Assembly: GCF_004309355.1 (NCBI RefSeq)
Contig: NZ_BJCC01000032.1
Coordinates: forward strand, 1-64,000
Reading direction: 5' to 3'
Source of the DNA: Enterococcus florum
GTDB lineage: Bacteria > Bacillota > Bacilli > Lactobacillales > Enterococcaceae
Length of the DNA stretch: 64,000 nt
Shown here: piece after piece, positions 9,515-17,933 of the stretch
How the letters are laid out: the number at the start of each line of letters is the position of its first letter
How positions within the stretch are numbered: the first letter of the stretch is position 1
Notes under the pieces: model-generated
The model's database searches: none
Seen by the model: the letters and a program-made list of their open reading frames with translations, nothing else
Told to the model about the DNA's origin: nothing
Program-made: the position numbers and the translations under genes

Positions 9515-11947
9515 TTGGATAAGATTGAATTTAAACAAACGTTTATTGAGCGATTGGCTGAGCTTTATGCAATGGAGGTGTCGGATGCGACACCGATCGA
9601 ATTGTATCAGACCCTAGGATCAATCGTTTCAACGACCTACACAAAACAATGGAGCAAAAGCTGGCAGGACTATCGAGATACAAAACAGAAACAAGTTTAT
9701 TATTTTTCGATAGAATTCCTGCCTGGAAAAATGCTCAAAAGCAACCTATTGAATATGGGCTGGTTGGAGATCGTGGAAGAAGCCTTGAGTGAATTAGGTA
9801 TTAAGTTGGATGACTTAATCGAGATCGAACCCGACATGGCCCTAGGCAATGGTGGATTGGGCCGACTGGCTTCTTGCTTCATGGACTCTATTGCTTCTCA
9901 GTCGCTGCCGGGCAACGGAAATGGCATTCGCTATCGCTATGGACTGTTCAAGCAACGTTTTGTTGACGGCCATCAGGTAGAATTACCTGATGAATGGCTG
10001 CCAAAGGGGAACATTTGGGAGGTTCGCAAAGACAGCAAAGCGGTGGATGTTCATTTTGGAGGCAGTGTGCATCTGGAAGAACACCACGGTAGATTAAAGC
10101 CGGTGTATCATGGCGGTTATACTGTGCGCGCTGTCCCGTATGATACCGGCATGGTAGGCTATAAAAACGGCACTGTGAACACGATGCGTTTATGGGATGT
10201 TGCAATTCCAGCAGAGGAGGAAGAACATTACCGAAGCATTGAGGACCGACGAATGGTGGAAGAATTGACATCGGTTCTCTATCCAGATGATTCCAATGAA
10301 GCTGGGAGAAAATTGCGGCTTTCACAAGAGTATTTTTTCGTGTCAGCGGGGGTACAAAGTATTCTTCGTTATTACAAAAATCTGCATCTTCCATTGGAAC
10401 AGATCAGCCGTTATATTGCGATCCACATCAATGATACTCATCCTGCGATGTGTATCGCTGAGTTCATGCGTTTATTGGTCGATCAGGAAAATCTTAAATG
10501 GGAAAAAGCGTGGCGATTGACATTGCAAGTCATGAGCTATACCAACCATACGATCATGGCAGAAGCATTGGAAAAATGGTCTATCGAAATGATGCAAGAT
10601 GTTTGTCCGCGTATTTATCAGATCATTGAGGAGATCGATCGTCGCTTTGTTGAAGAAATGTCGACCTTCCATAATCAAGGACTGATCCAGCGAACGCGCA
10701 TCATTCAGGACGGTCAGATTCATATGGCCCATTTAGCGATTTTAGGTTCGCATTCTACCAATGGAGTAGCGAAGATCCACTCTGACCTGCTAAAGAATGT
10801 GATATTGAACGACTTCTATGTCTTGTATCCGTCACGTTTCAACAATAAAACAAACGGAATCGCACAACGACGCTGGTCCCAGCTGGCCAATCCAGCAATG
10901 ACGAAGGTTTTAAATCAAACCATTGGTGATTCATGGCATCGAACACCCACGGATCTGCATTTGCTGATGAATTTCACGGAGGATGACGAAGTGCTGGAGC
11001 AGCTGGCTGCAGCCAAATTGGAAAATAAAAAGCGGCTGGCAGCTTATATCAAAGAGCATAAAGGAATCGAAGTTTCGCCGGAAGCAATCTTTGATGTCCA
11101 GATCAAACGATTGCATGCTTATAAACGGCAATTGATGAATCTGATGCACATTTTGAAGCTGTACTTTGAACTAAAAAACGATCCAAAACGAGATATTCAT
11201 CCGAGAGTTTTTATTTTCGGTGCCAAAGCAGCTCCAAGCTATCACTACGCAAAGGCGATTATTAAAGCTATCAATGAAACTGCCAATTTAATCAATCACG
11301 ATCCGGATATTCAAGACAAAATAAAGGTTGTCTTTTTGGAAAACTACAATGTCAGTTTGGCCGAAAAAATTATTCCCGCGGCTGAAGTTAGCGAGCAAAT
11401 TTCGCTAGCCACAAAAGAGGCTTCTGGCACTTCCAATATGAAATTGATGCTGAATGGTGCGCTCACCATAGCTACACTTGATGGGGCAAATATCGAGATT
11501 CGCGAAGCGGTAGGAGAAGAAAATATCGTCACTTTCGGTCTTACCGAAAAAGAGGTCTATCGTTATTACCAAGAACAAAATTATCGTTCGCTCGAGTGGT
11601 ATCATAACGATCCGGTGATCCAACGGATTTTAAATGCGTTTATTGACGGCACGATTCCTAATATTGTTAATGAAGGCAAACAAATTTTTGATTCCTTGAT
11701 CCAATACCATGACGAATTTTTCGTACTGAGGGATTTTGCGGATTACTGTAGAGCACAAGAAATAATCAATCAGCTTTATCAGGATAGTCGACGCTGGAAC
11801 CAAATCAGTTTGATTAATATTGCCAATGCCGGTATTTTTTCTGCCGACAACACAGTAGAACGCTATGCGGAAGACATTTGGCAGATCCGTCCAAATCCTT
11901 CTTCACAGCTTGGAGGAGCTGCTCAACATGATTGTTATCCATTATAA
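9515..11947 (+). CDS. glgP: Glycogen phosphorylase
   Basis: GlgP releases glucose-1-phosphate from glycogen chain ends using pyridoxal phosphate. At 810 residues it matches the family (GT35). Visible are EIEPDMALGNGGLGRLASCF, HINDTHPAMCIAEFMRLL and, near the C-terminus, EASGTSNMKLMLNGALTIAT with the PLP-binding Lys. The start is TTG at 9515 behind AAAAGGGGAGAG (9497-9508). The open frame continues upstream into glgA, but those codons are not part of the family and run through the terminator. The next gene overlaps it by 20 nt. Confidence 0.96.
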   Translation: MDKIEFKQTFIERLAELYAMEVSDATPIELYQTLGSIVSTTYTKQWSKSWQDYRDTKQKQVYYFSIEFLPGKMLKSNLLNMGWLEIVEEALSELGIKLDDLIEIEPDMALGNGGLGRLASCFMDSIASQSLPGNGNGIRYRYGLFKQRFVDGHQVELPDEWLPKGNIWEVRKDSKAVDVHFGGSVHLEEHHGRLKPVYHGGYTVRAVPYDTGMVGYKNGTVNTMRLWDVAIPAEEEEHYRSIEDRRMVEELTSVLYPDDSNEAGRKLRLSQEYFFVSAGVQSILRYYKNLHLPLEQISRYIAIHINDTHPAMCIAEFMRLLVDQENLKWEKAWRLTLQVMSYTNHTIMAEALEKWSIEMMQDVCPRIYQIIEEIDRRFVEEMSTFHNQGLIQRTRIIQDGQIHMAHLAILGSHSTNGVAKIHSDLLKNVILNDFYVLYPSRFNNKTNGIAQRRWSQLANPAMTKVLNQTIGDSWHRTPTDLHLLMNFTEDDEVLEQLAAAKLENKKRLAAYIKEHKGIEVSPEAIFDVQIKRLHAYKRQLMNLMHILKLYFELKNDPKRDIHPRVFIFGAKAAPSYHYAKAIIKAINETANLINHDPDIQDKIKVVFLENYNVSLAEKIIPAAEVSEQISLATKEASGTSNMKLMLNGALTIATLDGANIEIREAVGEENIVTFGLTEKEVYRYYQEQNYRSLEWYHNDPVIQRILNAFIDGTIPNIVNEGKQIFDSLIQYHDEFFVLRDFADYCRAQEIINQLYQDSRRWNQISLINIANAGIFSADNTVERYAEDIWQIRPNPSSQLGGAAQHDCYPL

Positions 11948-13754
11948 TTCCTGGTCCGAAAGGTTCAAACAACCTTTCGGTGCCATTCAGGTTGGGGCGT
12001 TGATTGATTTTTGGATCCATGTTTCGGAGGCAGCAGAAGTCTCTCTAATTATGCAAAAAGAGGCTGTTCCTCACAAAGAGATTTTGCCAATGAGGAGACT
12101 TACAAAGGAGCGCTATCATTGCCAATGGAAACCAGAACAGGGCAGCGGCCTATACTTCTATTATTTCCAAGTCGACTGTCCAGGCCAAGCACCGATTTTT
12201 TACGGTGCTGATCAAGGGGGAGAAGGCGTTTGTTGCCAGTCGGAAGATCAAACCCCTCTTTATCAACTGACTTGTTTTGACCAATCGGAGCCGGTGTTGG
12301 ATTGGTATCGTAATGGTGTGGTCTATCAAATTTTTCCAGATCGTTTCTTCAATGGGAACCCGGATCGTCTGATCAATGCACCTAAGGAAAATTCATTCAT
12401 TTATGGCAGAGAAACGGATGACCCAATGTACATTCGAGACAAAGAAAACAACGTTGTCCGCTGGGACTTTTTTGGGGGAAATTTAGCAGGTATCACTCAA
12501 AAGATCCCTTATCTCAAAGAACTGGGAATAACAGCACTCTATTTAAATCCGATTTTTGAAGCCTGCAGCAATCATCGCTACGATACGAATGATTATTTTA
12601 AAATCGATCCGATTTTAGGTACGGAAGAAGAGTTTAAGAAAATGGTCGATGCCTTGCATGAATCGGGGATCTCGGTGATCTTGGATGGGGTTTTTTCTCA
12701 CGTCGGCAGAAACAGCCGCTATTTTAATCAAGCAGGGATCTACGGCGAGAAAACTGGGGCAGCACGTGACCCGGAAAGTCCCTATTTTCCTTGGTTTACT
12801 TTTACTGACTATCCAAGTCAGTACAAATCCTGGTGGGGTGTAGCAGACTTGCCTGAGATCAACAAAGAAGAGCCTTGTTTCCAGGAGTTTATCTATGGTG
12901 AAGAAAACAGTGTGCTAAAAAAATGGACTGATCTGGGTGTTGATGGCTGGCGATTGGATGTTGCCGATGAGCTGCCGGACCCCTTTATCGAAGGGATCCG
13001 AGCTTGTCTAAATCAATATTCGGATAAATTGTTGATCGGGGAAGTCTGGGAAGACGCCTCAAACAAGATTGCTTATGAAAAAAGGCGAAGATATGTATTT
13101 GGCGATTCGCTGAATGGGGTTATGAACTATCCATTGCGTAATCAAGTGATCGACCTGTTGAAAAATCAACGTTCTTTTGAGACAATCAGTCGCGAAATCG
13201 TTCAATATCAGGAAAATTATCCGCGAGAATTTTATTACAATCAATTGAATAATATTGGGACTCATGATACCGAGCGGATCTTAAGTGTTTTCGATGGATC
13301 GAAATCGGCTGTAAATCAGGCCTGGGGCTTTCTTTTCATGATGCCAGGGATTCCTTGCATCTACTACGGGGATGAAGCGGGACTGACTGGTGGCAAGGAC
13401 CCGGAAAATCGCAGGTTTTTCCCTTGGAATTCGATCGATTCAGAGTTATTTACAGATTGTCAGACTTGGATTGAACGCAGAAAGCATTCCTCTGCCATGA
13501 GAGCAGGAAATTGTTACCCTTTTTACTCAGAGGAGCAGCAGCTATTTGGACTTCTTCGCTGTGATGAAAACGAACAAGTCGTATATGTAATGAATCGTTC
13601 TGAAACAACACAGTCAATCAATTTCGATACCTTCACTGGCCCGACGCTTTCAAAGGAAGTGCGGAGAGGATTAGCAGAACTTCTGAAAAATCAGTCGATC
13701 GGAGAAAAACAGGACCTCTTTTTGACTAGCAGCAGAAGTTTGGAGGAATACTGA
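11928..13754 (+). CDS. GH13 alpha-glucan hydrolase (amylopullulanase/neopullulanase-like)
   Basis: This 608-residue cytoplasmic GH13 enzyme probably debranches or trims limit dextrins left by GlgP. It has an N-terminal beta-domain (~1-120), then VVYQIFPDRFFNGNP, typical of neopullulanase/maltogenic-amylase relatives. Catalytic regions are DGWRLDVADEL (Asp nucleophile), LIGEVWEDAS (Glu) and NIGTHDTERIL (His-Asp). Lactobacilli carry a comparable gene ('amy') after glgP. ATG 11928 is chosen because GGAGGAG (11912-11918) precedes it by 9 nt; the upstream in-frame codons lie inside glgP. It is the last gene of the operon. Confidence 0.9.
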   Translation: MIVIHYNSWSERFKQPFGAIQVGALIDFWIHVSEAAEVSLIMQKEAVPHKEILPMRRLTKERYHCQWKPEQGSGLYFYYFQVDCPGQAPIFYGADQGGEGVCCQSEDQTPLYQLTCFDQSEPVLDWYRNGVVYQIFPDRFFNGNPDRLINAPKENSFIYGRETDDPMYIRDKENNVVRWDFFGGNLAGITQKIPYLKELGITALYLNPIFEACSNHRYDTNDYFKIDPILGTEEEFKKMVDALHESGISVILDGVFSHVGRNSRYFNQAGIYGEKTGAARDPESPYFPWFTFTDYPSQYKSWWGVADLPEINKEEPCFQEFIYGEENSVLKKWTDLGVDGWRLDVADELPDPFIEGIRACLNQYSDKLLIGEVWEDASNKIAYEKRRRYVFGDSLNGVMNYPLRNQVIDLLKNQRSFETISREIVQYQENYPREFYYNQLNNIGTHDTERILSVFDGSKSAVNQAWGFLFMMPGIPCIYYGDEAGLTGGKDPENRRFFPWNSIDSELFTDCQTWIERRKHSSAMRAGNCYPFYSEEQQLFGLLRCDENEQVVYVMNRSETTQSINFDTFTGPTLSKEVRRGLAELLKNQSIGEKQDLFLTSSRSLEEY

Positions 13755-13826
13755 TCGAATAAATCTTCTGCATGTTGCGCTTTTTTATGCTAAACTAAGA
13801 ACAAATCGGATAAAAGGATGTTTTTT

Positions 13827-14459
13827 ATGAACAAGCGACCTTTTCAAGGAAAAAACGGACGTTTTCCAGCTTATGATGATGAAACTGGTGTGAAATTGAA
13901 TACGAACAACCGACGTGTGCTTTTTGATGGACATGACGACTTGATTACAGATTATCGACCTGATGCCAGAGATATGCTGGAAAGAGCCACGGTTAAGCAT
14001 GATAAAAAGCTGCGACGCGTTCAAACAGATGAAGGAACCAGATCGGCTCTGGAGCGTCAAAAGAATACGCTGCCTGATTATGGACCAAGGACAAGTGAGC
14101 AGAAAACCACTCGTTCTTTATTTGAAGAAAAAAAGCCAAAAGTTGAAAGCTCTCAAATGACTATTAAACGCCATGATCGCAATGCAACACCGTTCTCACC
14201 AACGTATGTACCAGAATCTTTGATCCCTGATGAGTCAGATGATCGAATTTCAATGAACGAGCTTTATCAAAGCATGAAAAAAAATCGGAGCAGCTATCTT
14301 CGTTTCGGCTCTGAACGAGACCATTATCAGCAGCCCACGATCCAAAAACGATCTGAACAGCGCCAAAAACCTTCGAATCAGCGCTTGGACCGATCCTTGC
14401 AAGGCATTATGAACGATGATACGAATGTACTAGAAAACAGCAAATATTTCCATGACTAA
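13827..14459 (+). CDS. Hypothetical charged, probably disordered protein
   Basis: I do not recognise this 210-residue protein. It is rich in Arg, Lys, Asp, Glu and Gln, has no membrane segment, Cys or signal peptide, and very few aromatic clusters, so most of it is probably disordered. An N-terminal stretch with DDETGVKLNTNNRRVLFDGHDDLI could be a short conserved motif. AAAGG (13813-13817) spaced 9 nt from ATG 13827 favours that start over ATG 13818. It stands alone between the glg operon and a small gene. Confidence 0.6.
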   Translation: MNKRPFQGKNGRFPAYDDETGVKLNTNNRRVLFDGHDDLITDYRPDARDMLERATVKHDKKLRRVQTDEGTRSALERQKNTLPDYGPRTSEQKTTRSLFEEKKPKVESSQMTIKRHDRNATPFSPTYVPESLIPDESDDRISMNELYQSMKKNRSSYLRFGSERDHYQQPTIQKRSEQRQKPSNQRLDRSLQGIMNDDTNVLENSKYFHD

Positions 14460-14463
14460 TCAT

Positions 14464-14492
14464 AATAGGATGATACGGTGTATCGTCCTATT
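14464..14492 (+). terminator. 13-bp hairpin without a clear T-tract
   Basis: AATAGGATGATAC and GTATCGTCCTATT pair over 13 bp (one G-U) around a GGT loop. The following CGTTTG is a poor U-tract, so it may be a weak terminator or a stabilising 3' end. It sits 5 nt before the ribosome site of the next gene. Confidence 0.45.
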
Positions 14493-14509
14493 CGTTTGAG
14501 GTGAACAAG

Positions 14510-14698
14510 ATGAACAATCCATATGAAGAAAAAATCCAGCAGTTGAGAAACGGGGACATTTCAGAATTTACAGTGACCCGCGACGATTTCTTCTTATTTC
14601 GCGAGGTTTGGTTGAAACAAGAAGACCGAAAATGTTTTAGAGGAATCGCAGGACATGATGGCGTGATCGTTTATGTCTACGATACAAATATGGTTTAG
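14510..14698 (+). CDS. Small conserved-type hypothetical protein (62 aa)
   Basis: This is a small soluble acidic protein beginning NPYEEKIQQLRNGDISEF and ending in a compact beta-rich stretch (GHDGVIVYVYD). The pattern recalls small proteins of lactobacilli and enterococci without assigned function. GAGGTG (14498-14503) fits the ATG at 14510 better than the GTG at 14501, which it overlaps. The tRNA-Leu promoter begins 4 nt after its stop. Confidence 0.6.
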   Translation: MNNPYEEKIQQLRNGDISEFTVTRDDFFLFREVWLKQEDRKCFRGIAGHDGVIVYVYDTNMV

Positions 14699-14702
14699 TC
14701 GG

Positions 14703-14731
14703 TTGACTTTTTCCTTTTTTCTCGCTATGAT
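14703..14731 (+). promoter_or_regulatory. Promoter of tRNA-Leu
   Basis: TTGACT (14703-14708), a 17-bp spacer and TATGAT (14726-14731) lie 12 bp before the tRNA 5' end, as expected for a strong stable-RNA promoter. Confidence 0.85.
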
Positions 14732-14743
14732 AAAAAAGGTTTT

Positions 14744-14826
14744 GCAGAAGTGATGGAACGGCAGACATGCAAGATTGAGGGTCTTGTGGGAGCAATCCCG
14801 TGTGGGTTCAAATCCCATCTTCTGCA
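14744..14826 (+). tRNA. tRNA-Leu (anticodon GAG)
   Basis: The sequence folds as a class II tRNA. The acceptor stem is GCAGAAG/CTTCTGC with discriminator A, and the D-arm contains TGATGGAACGGCAGACA. The anticodon stem CAAGA/TCTTG carries the loop TTGAGGG (anticodon GAG). A long variable arm (GGGAGCAATCCC) and a T-arm with TTCAAAT complete it. The long variable arm and anticodon together identify leucine. CCA is not encoded and must be added after transcription. It has its own promoter and terminator and is a single-gene unit. Confidence 0.95.
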
Positions 14827-14836
14827 TCGAATCAAC

Positions 14837-14882
14837 AAAGCGAGTGAAGCAGCATACGCTGTTTGTTCACTCGCTTTTTTTT
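14837..14882 (+). terminator. Terminator of tRNA-Leu
   Basis: AAAGCGAGTGAA (14837-14848) pairs perfectly with TTCACTCGCTTT (14866-14877), followed by further T's to 14882. Confidence 0.9.
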
Positions 14883-14940
14883 GTAGTAAGAACTAATAAA
14901 TTGGGTTTGTCTTAAATCATTGACTTTTTTGTTTTGCAAG

Positions 14941-14969
14941 TTGCTCTCCTTTATACCATGCTTTAAAAT
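14941..14969 (+). promoter_or_regulatory. Candidate promoter of the PlcR/Rgg-like regulator
   Basis: TTGCTC (14941-14946), 17 bp and TAAAAT (14964-14969) precede the regulator gene by about 38 bp. Other TTG boxes nearby have poorer spacing. Confidence 0.5.
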
Positions 14970-15006
14970 GAAGGTAATGTGAATTCGCATATTTAGGGGT
15001 GAATCA

Positions 15007-15855
15007 ATGGAATCAATTGGCCGTGTACTGAAAGAGTTTAGAAAAGAACACCGGATGACACAAAAGGATTTGTCACAAGATATTTGTTCCCAAAGTGTTT
15101 TAAGCCGAATTGAAAATGATGAAGAAATACCGAATATTATCGTGATGCAACAGCTCTGTCAACGACTTGGAATCACCATAGATCAATTGATGGTGGATTT
15201 TTTACCAGAAGAGTTGCTGCTGCGGAAATATTTTCACAAAATGTATCAATTGTTGAGAGCGGAAAGGTACTCGGAAATCGACGAGACCTTGGAATATCTC
15301 GATGAGCAGGAGTTTGTTTTCTTGGATAAGGATCGTCAGCAGTTTTATTTTTTCCGGGCAGTATGCTGCTACTACTTAGAGTGCGATCCTGAGTCGGCGT
15401 TGAAGCTGCTGCGCAAAGGACTGGAATTAAGTATTTCAAAAAAATATCATGGCTATTTCGATAATAAATTGTTACTGCTGGGCTTTGCAGCAAAAATGAA
15501 TGAGGTTTTGCATAATAGAAATGAAGCTGAGCGCTTTTATTGTCAGGGCGTCGATTTGTTTCGGACCATGATGTCCGGGTATTCCGAAAAAATCGAATTG
15601 AGCCAGGTTTTTTTGAACTATGCGTCCTTTCTAAAGAAGGAACAACAGTATGAACGTGCCGAACACATTCTAGATCTAGGGTTGAGATGGAATCAGCATC
15701 AGCAAAGCTATTATAAGTTTTCAGAAATGCTTGCATTAAAGATTTTCTTGTTGCAGCAGCAGGGGAAAATAGAAAAAGTGGCGAAATTTCAGGAACTATT
15801 AGAAGCGAGTAAAAAAATCCAACAATTTAATTTGAATGGTCTACACCATTCTTGA
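15007..15855 (+). CDS. XRE-family regulator with helical repeat domain (Rgg/PlcR-like)
   Basis: This 282-residue protein has an N-terminal XRE helix-turn-helix (residues ~5-60, VLKEFRKEHRMTQKDLSQ...SQSVLSRIENDEEIP) followed by tetratricopeptide-like helices (~75-270). This is the layout of Rgg/PlcR-type regulators, several of which respond to short secreted peptides. I see no convincing peptide pheromone gene within ~150 bp on either side, so a peptide ligand is only possible. AGGGGTG is spaced 5 nt from the ATG. nagA follows and has its own promoter overlapping this gene's stop codon, so nagA is a possible target. Confidence 0.88.
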   Translation: MESIGRVLKEFRKEHRMTQKDLSQDICSQSVLSRIENDEEIPNIIVMQQLCQRLGITIDQLMVDFLPEELLLRKYFHKMYQLLRAERYSEIDETLEYLDEQEFVFLDKDRQQFYFFRAVCCYYLECDPESALKLLRKGLELSISKKYHGYFDNKLLLLGFAAKMNEVLHNRNEAERFYCQGVDLFRTMMSGYSEKIELSQVFLNYASFLKKEQQYERAEHILDLGLRWNQHQQSYYKFSEMLALKIFLLQQQGKIEKVAKFQELLEASKKIQQFNLNGLHHS

Positions 15856-15880
15856 CAATCGATTCAATCAGGAGTAATTT
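15852..15880 (+). promoter_or_regulatory. Promoter of nagA
   Basis: A consensus TTGACA (15852-15857), 17 bp and TAATTT (15875-15880) overlap the stop codon of the upstream regulator and lie 30 bp before the nagA start. Confidence 0.7.
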
Positions 15881-15910
15881 TAAAGTATCAAATAAGAAGG
15901 AGAGCTTCTA

Positions 15911-17059
15911 ATGAAAACATTTATTTATGCAGATAAGTTCTTTTTTACCTCTGGTGCTAAAGGTGCTGGTTATTTAGAAATTACAGATGGTGTGTTTGGC
16001 GAATACTCCGAATCTCTACCTGATAAAGAAGCTGAAGTGATCGATCAAACAGGCAAATGGATCGCTCCAGGATTAGTGGATACGCACATTCACGGATTTA
16101 TGAATCATGATGTCATGGACAACGATGCAGAGGGCTTGAAGGTCATGTCTGAAGGGCTGCTCTCTTGTGGCGTCACAAGTTTTTTACCTACTACACTTAC
16201 GTCTACTAAAGATCGATTGAGAGATGTAGCGGAAACGATCGGCAAAATGTATCACGAGGCGCCAGGAGCAAAAATACAAGGAATCTACTTTGAAGGTCCT
16301 TTCTTTACTGAAGAACATAAAGGGGCTCAAAACCCAAGTTACTTCGGGGATCCTGATCTGGATACTTTCCATGAGTGGCAAGAGGCTTCGGGCGGTTTGA
16401 TCAAAAAAATTGCTTTAGCACCTGAACGTCAAGGCGTCAAGGAATTCGTCAAGGAAGTGACGGATGAAGGTGTCGTAGTTGCCTTGGGACATTCAAATGC
16501 GACATTGGAAGAGGCTCAAACCGCTGTAGAGGCTGGTGCAAGTGTTTTCGTTCATGCCTACAACGGAATGCGCGGCTTGAATCATCGGGAACCTGGAATG
16601 GTAGGGGCTTTGATGTCCTTACAGCATGTATTCTCCGAGCTGATTTGCGATGGCCATCATGTTCATCCGCAGGCTGCAGAAATCTTAATGGACAAAGTTG
16701 GGCATGATCACGTGGCTTTGATCACGGATTGTATGATGGCTGGTGGAATGCCAGACGGAAATTACAATCTAGGGGAATTTCCAGTAGTTGTGAAAGACGG
16801 AACAGCTCGTCTGGAAACTGGCAATCTAGCAGGAAGTATTTTAAAACTAAAAGAGGCCATAAAGAATGTTGTTGACTGGGGAATCGCTACACCAGAAGAA
16901 GCGGTGATGATGGCGACTTACGTTCCCGCAGTCAGCTGTAAAATCGAAGACCAATGCGGAATGATCGTTGAAGGACGTGCAGCGGACTTCATCGTATTAG
17001 ACCCAGCCATGAATCTTGAAGCAACCTACCTTGATGGGGTCCAACGATACCAAGCTTAA
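15911..17059 (+). CDS. nagA: N-acetylglucosamine-6-phosphate deacetylase
   Basis: NagA removes acetate from GlcNAc-6-phosphate, giving glucosamine-6-phosphate in amino-sugar and cell-wall recycling. The 382-residue amidohydrolase shows DTHIHGF (metal motif), YFEGPFF (metal-binding Glu), LGHSNATLEEA and HAYNGMRGLNHREPGMVG, and the catalytic Asp in ALITDCMMAGG. The ribosome site AAGGAGAG is well spaced. It is flanked by its own promoter and a strong terminator, so it is monocistronic or shares read-through with the upstream regulator. Confidence 0.96.
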   Translation: MKTFIYADKFFFTSGAKGAGYLEITDGVFGEYSESLPDKEAEVIDQTGKWIAPGLVDTHIHGFMNHDVMDNDAEGLKVMSEGLLSCGVTSFLPTTLTSTKDRLRDVAETIGKMYHEAPGAKIQGIYFEGPFFTEEHKGAQNPSYFGDPDLDTFHEWQEASGGLIKKIALAPERQGVKEFVKEVTDEGVVVALGHSNATLEEAQTAVEAGASVFVHAYNGMRGLNHREPGMVGALMSLQHVFSELICDGHHVHPQAAEILMDKVGHDHVALITDCMMAGGMPDGNYNLGEFPVVVKDGTARLETGNLAGSILKLKEAIKNVVDWGIATPEEAVMMATYVPAVSCKIEDQCGMIVEGRAADFIVLDPAMNLEATYLDGVQRYQA

Positions 17060-17070
17060 CTTAAAATGTT

Positions 17071-17103
17071 GAGGCTGTGACAGTGATGTCACAACCTCTT
17101 TTT
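17071..17103 (+). terminator. Terminator after nagA
   Basis: GAGG.TGTGACA pairs with TGTCACA.CCTC around a GTGA loop and is followed by TTTTT. Confidence 0.85.
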
Positions 17104-17219
17104 ATTTGGTCTGACTATTTTTCTAAAAACAATTCCTGCGGTTCTCGAGAAAAATCAAAAGAAGTCGCTACTTGAAGTTTTTGAATATGGTAAACTGGAG
17201 AAAATAAGGAGGGAAAAAA

Positions 17220-17921
17220 GTGGCTTATATCGAGGTTATCAATGAGACCAAAACATATAAGATGGGGGAAACACTGATCCATGCAAATGACAAACTCAAC
17301 TTCTCGATCGAAAAAGGAGAAATTGCTGTTATCTTAGGACCCAGCGGAGCTGGTAAATCGACTGTGCTGAATATTTTGGGTGGAATGGACAGCTGCGACA
17401 GCGGGCAGGTCATAGTTGATGGGGTAGATATTGCAGCTTTTGATCAGAAGCTGCTGACAACTTATCGACGCAATGATGTGGGCTTCGTCTTTCAATTTTA
17501 CAATTTAGTTCCTAATTTGACGGCTAAAGAAAATGTGGAGCTGGCTTCACAAATCGTTGGAGACGCGCTGGATCCTGAAACAGTTTTGACTACTGTAGGG
17601 TTGAAGGAACGGATGAATAATTTTCCAGCACAGCTTTCGGGCGGGGAGCAGCAACGAGTGACGATCGCTCGTGCCTTAGCGAAACAACCAAAGCTATTGC
17701 TTTGCGATGAACCAACGGGCGCCTTGGACTTTGAAACAGGAAAACAAATTTTAAAGATCTTGCAGGACACTGCTCGCAAGCGTGGAACAACGGTTGTGAT
17801 CATCACACATAATTCCGCGATTGCCGCAATGGCTGATCGTGTGATTCGGATCAATGATGCCAAAGTCCGCAGTCAGGAAATCAACAAGCGACCTCAATCA
17901 ATTGAAGAGATTCAATGGTAG
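17220..17921 (+). CDS. ABC transporter ATP-binding protein (MacB/LolD type)
   Basis: This 233-residue ATPase belongs to the family that drives FtsX-like permeases. It has Walker A GPSGAGKS, Q-loop FVFQFYNL, signature LSGGEQQR, Walker B LLLCDEPTGALD and H-loop IITHN. The start is GTG at 17220 after AAGGAGGGAA. The permease gene begins 12 nt after its stop, so the two form one transporter. Such pairs act in export, in peptide sensing or as mechanical regulators of envelope proteins; the substrate cannot be read from sequence. Confidence 0.93.
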   Translation: MAYIEVINETKTYKMGETLIHANDKLNFSIEKGEIAVILGPSGAGKSTVLNILGGMDSCDSGQVIVDGVDIAAFDQKLLTTYRRNDVGFVFQFYNLVPNLTAKENVELASQIVGDALDPETVLTTVGLKERMNNFPAQLSGGEQQRVTIARALAKQPKLLLCDEPTGALDFETGKQILKILQDTARKRGTTVVIITHNSAIAAMADRVIRINDAKVRSQEINKRPQSIEEIQW

Positions 17922-17933
17922 GAGGACAAAAAA

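Noticed and set aside
14594-14827. Minus-strand 77-codon frame
   Set aside because: It covers the tRNA-Leu gene and its promoter and has no ribosome site.
15007-15910. Peptide pheromone gene paired with the Rgg/PlcR-like regulator
   Set aside because: No short frame with ribosome site and hydrophobic export signal is visible in the flanking intergenic DNA.
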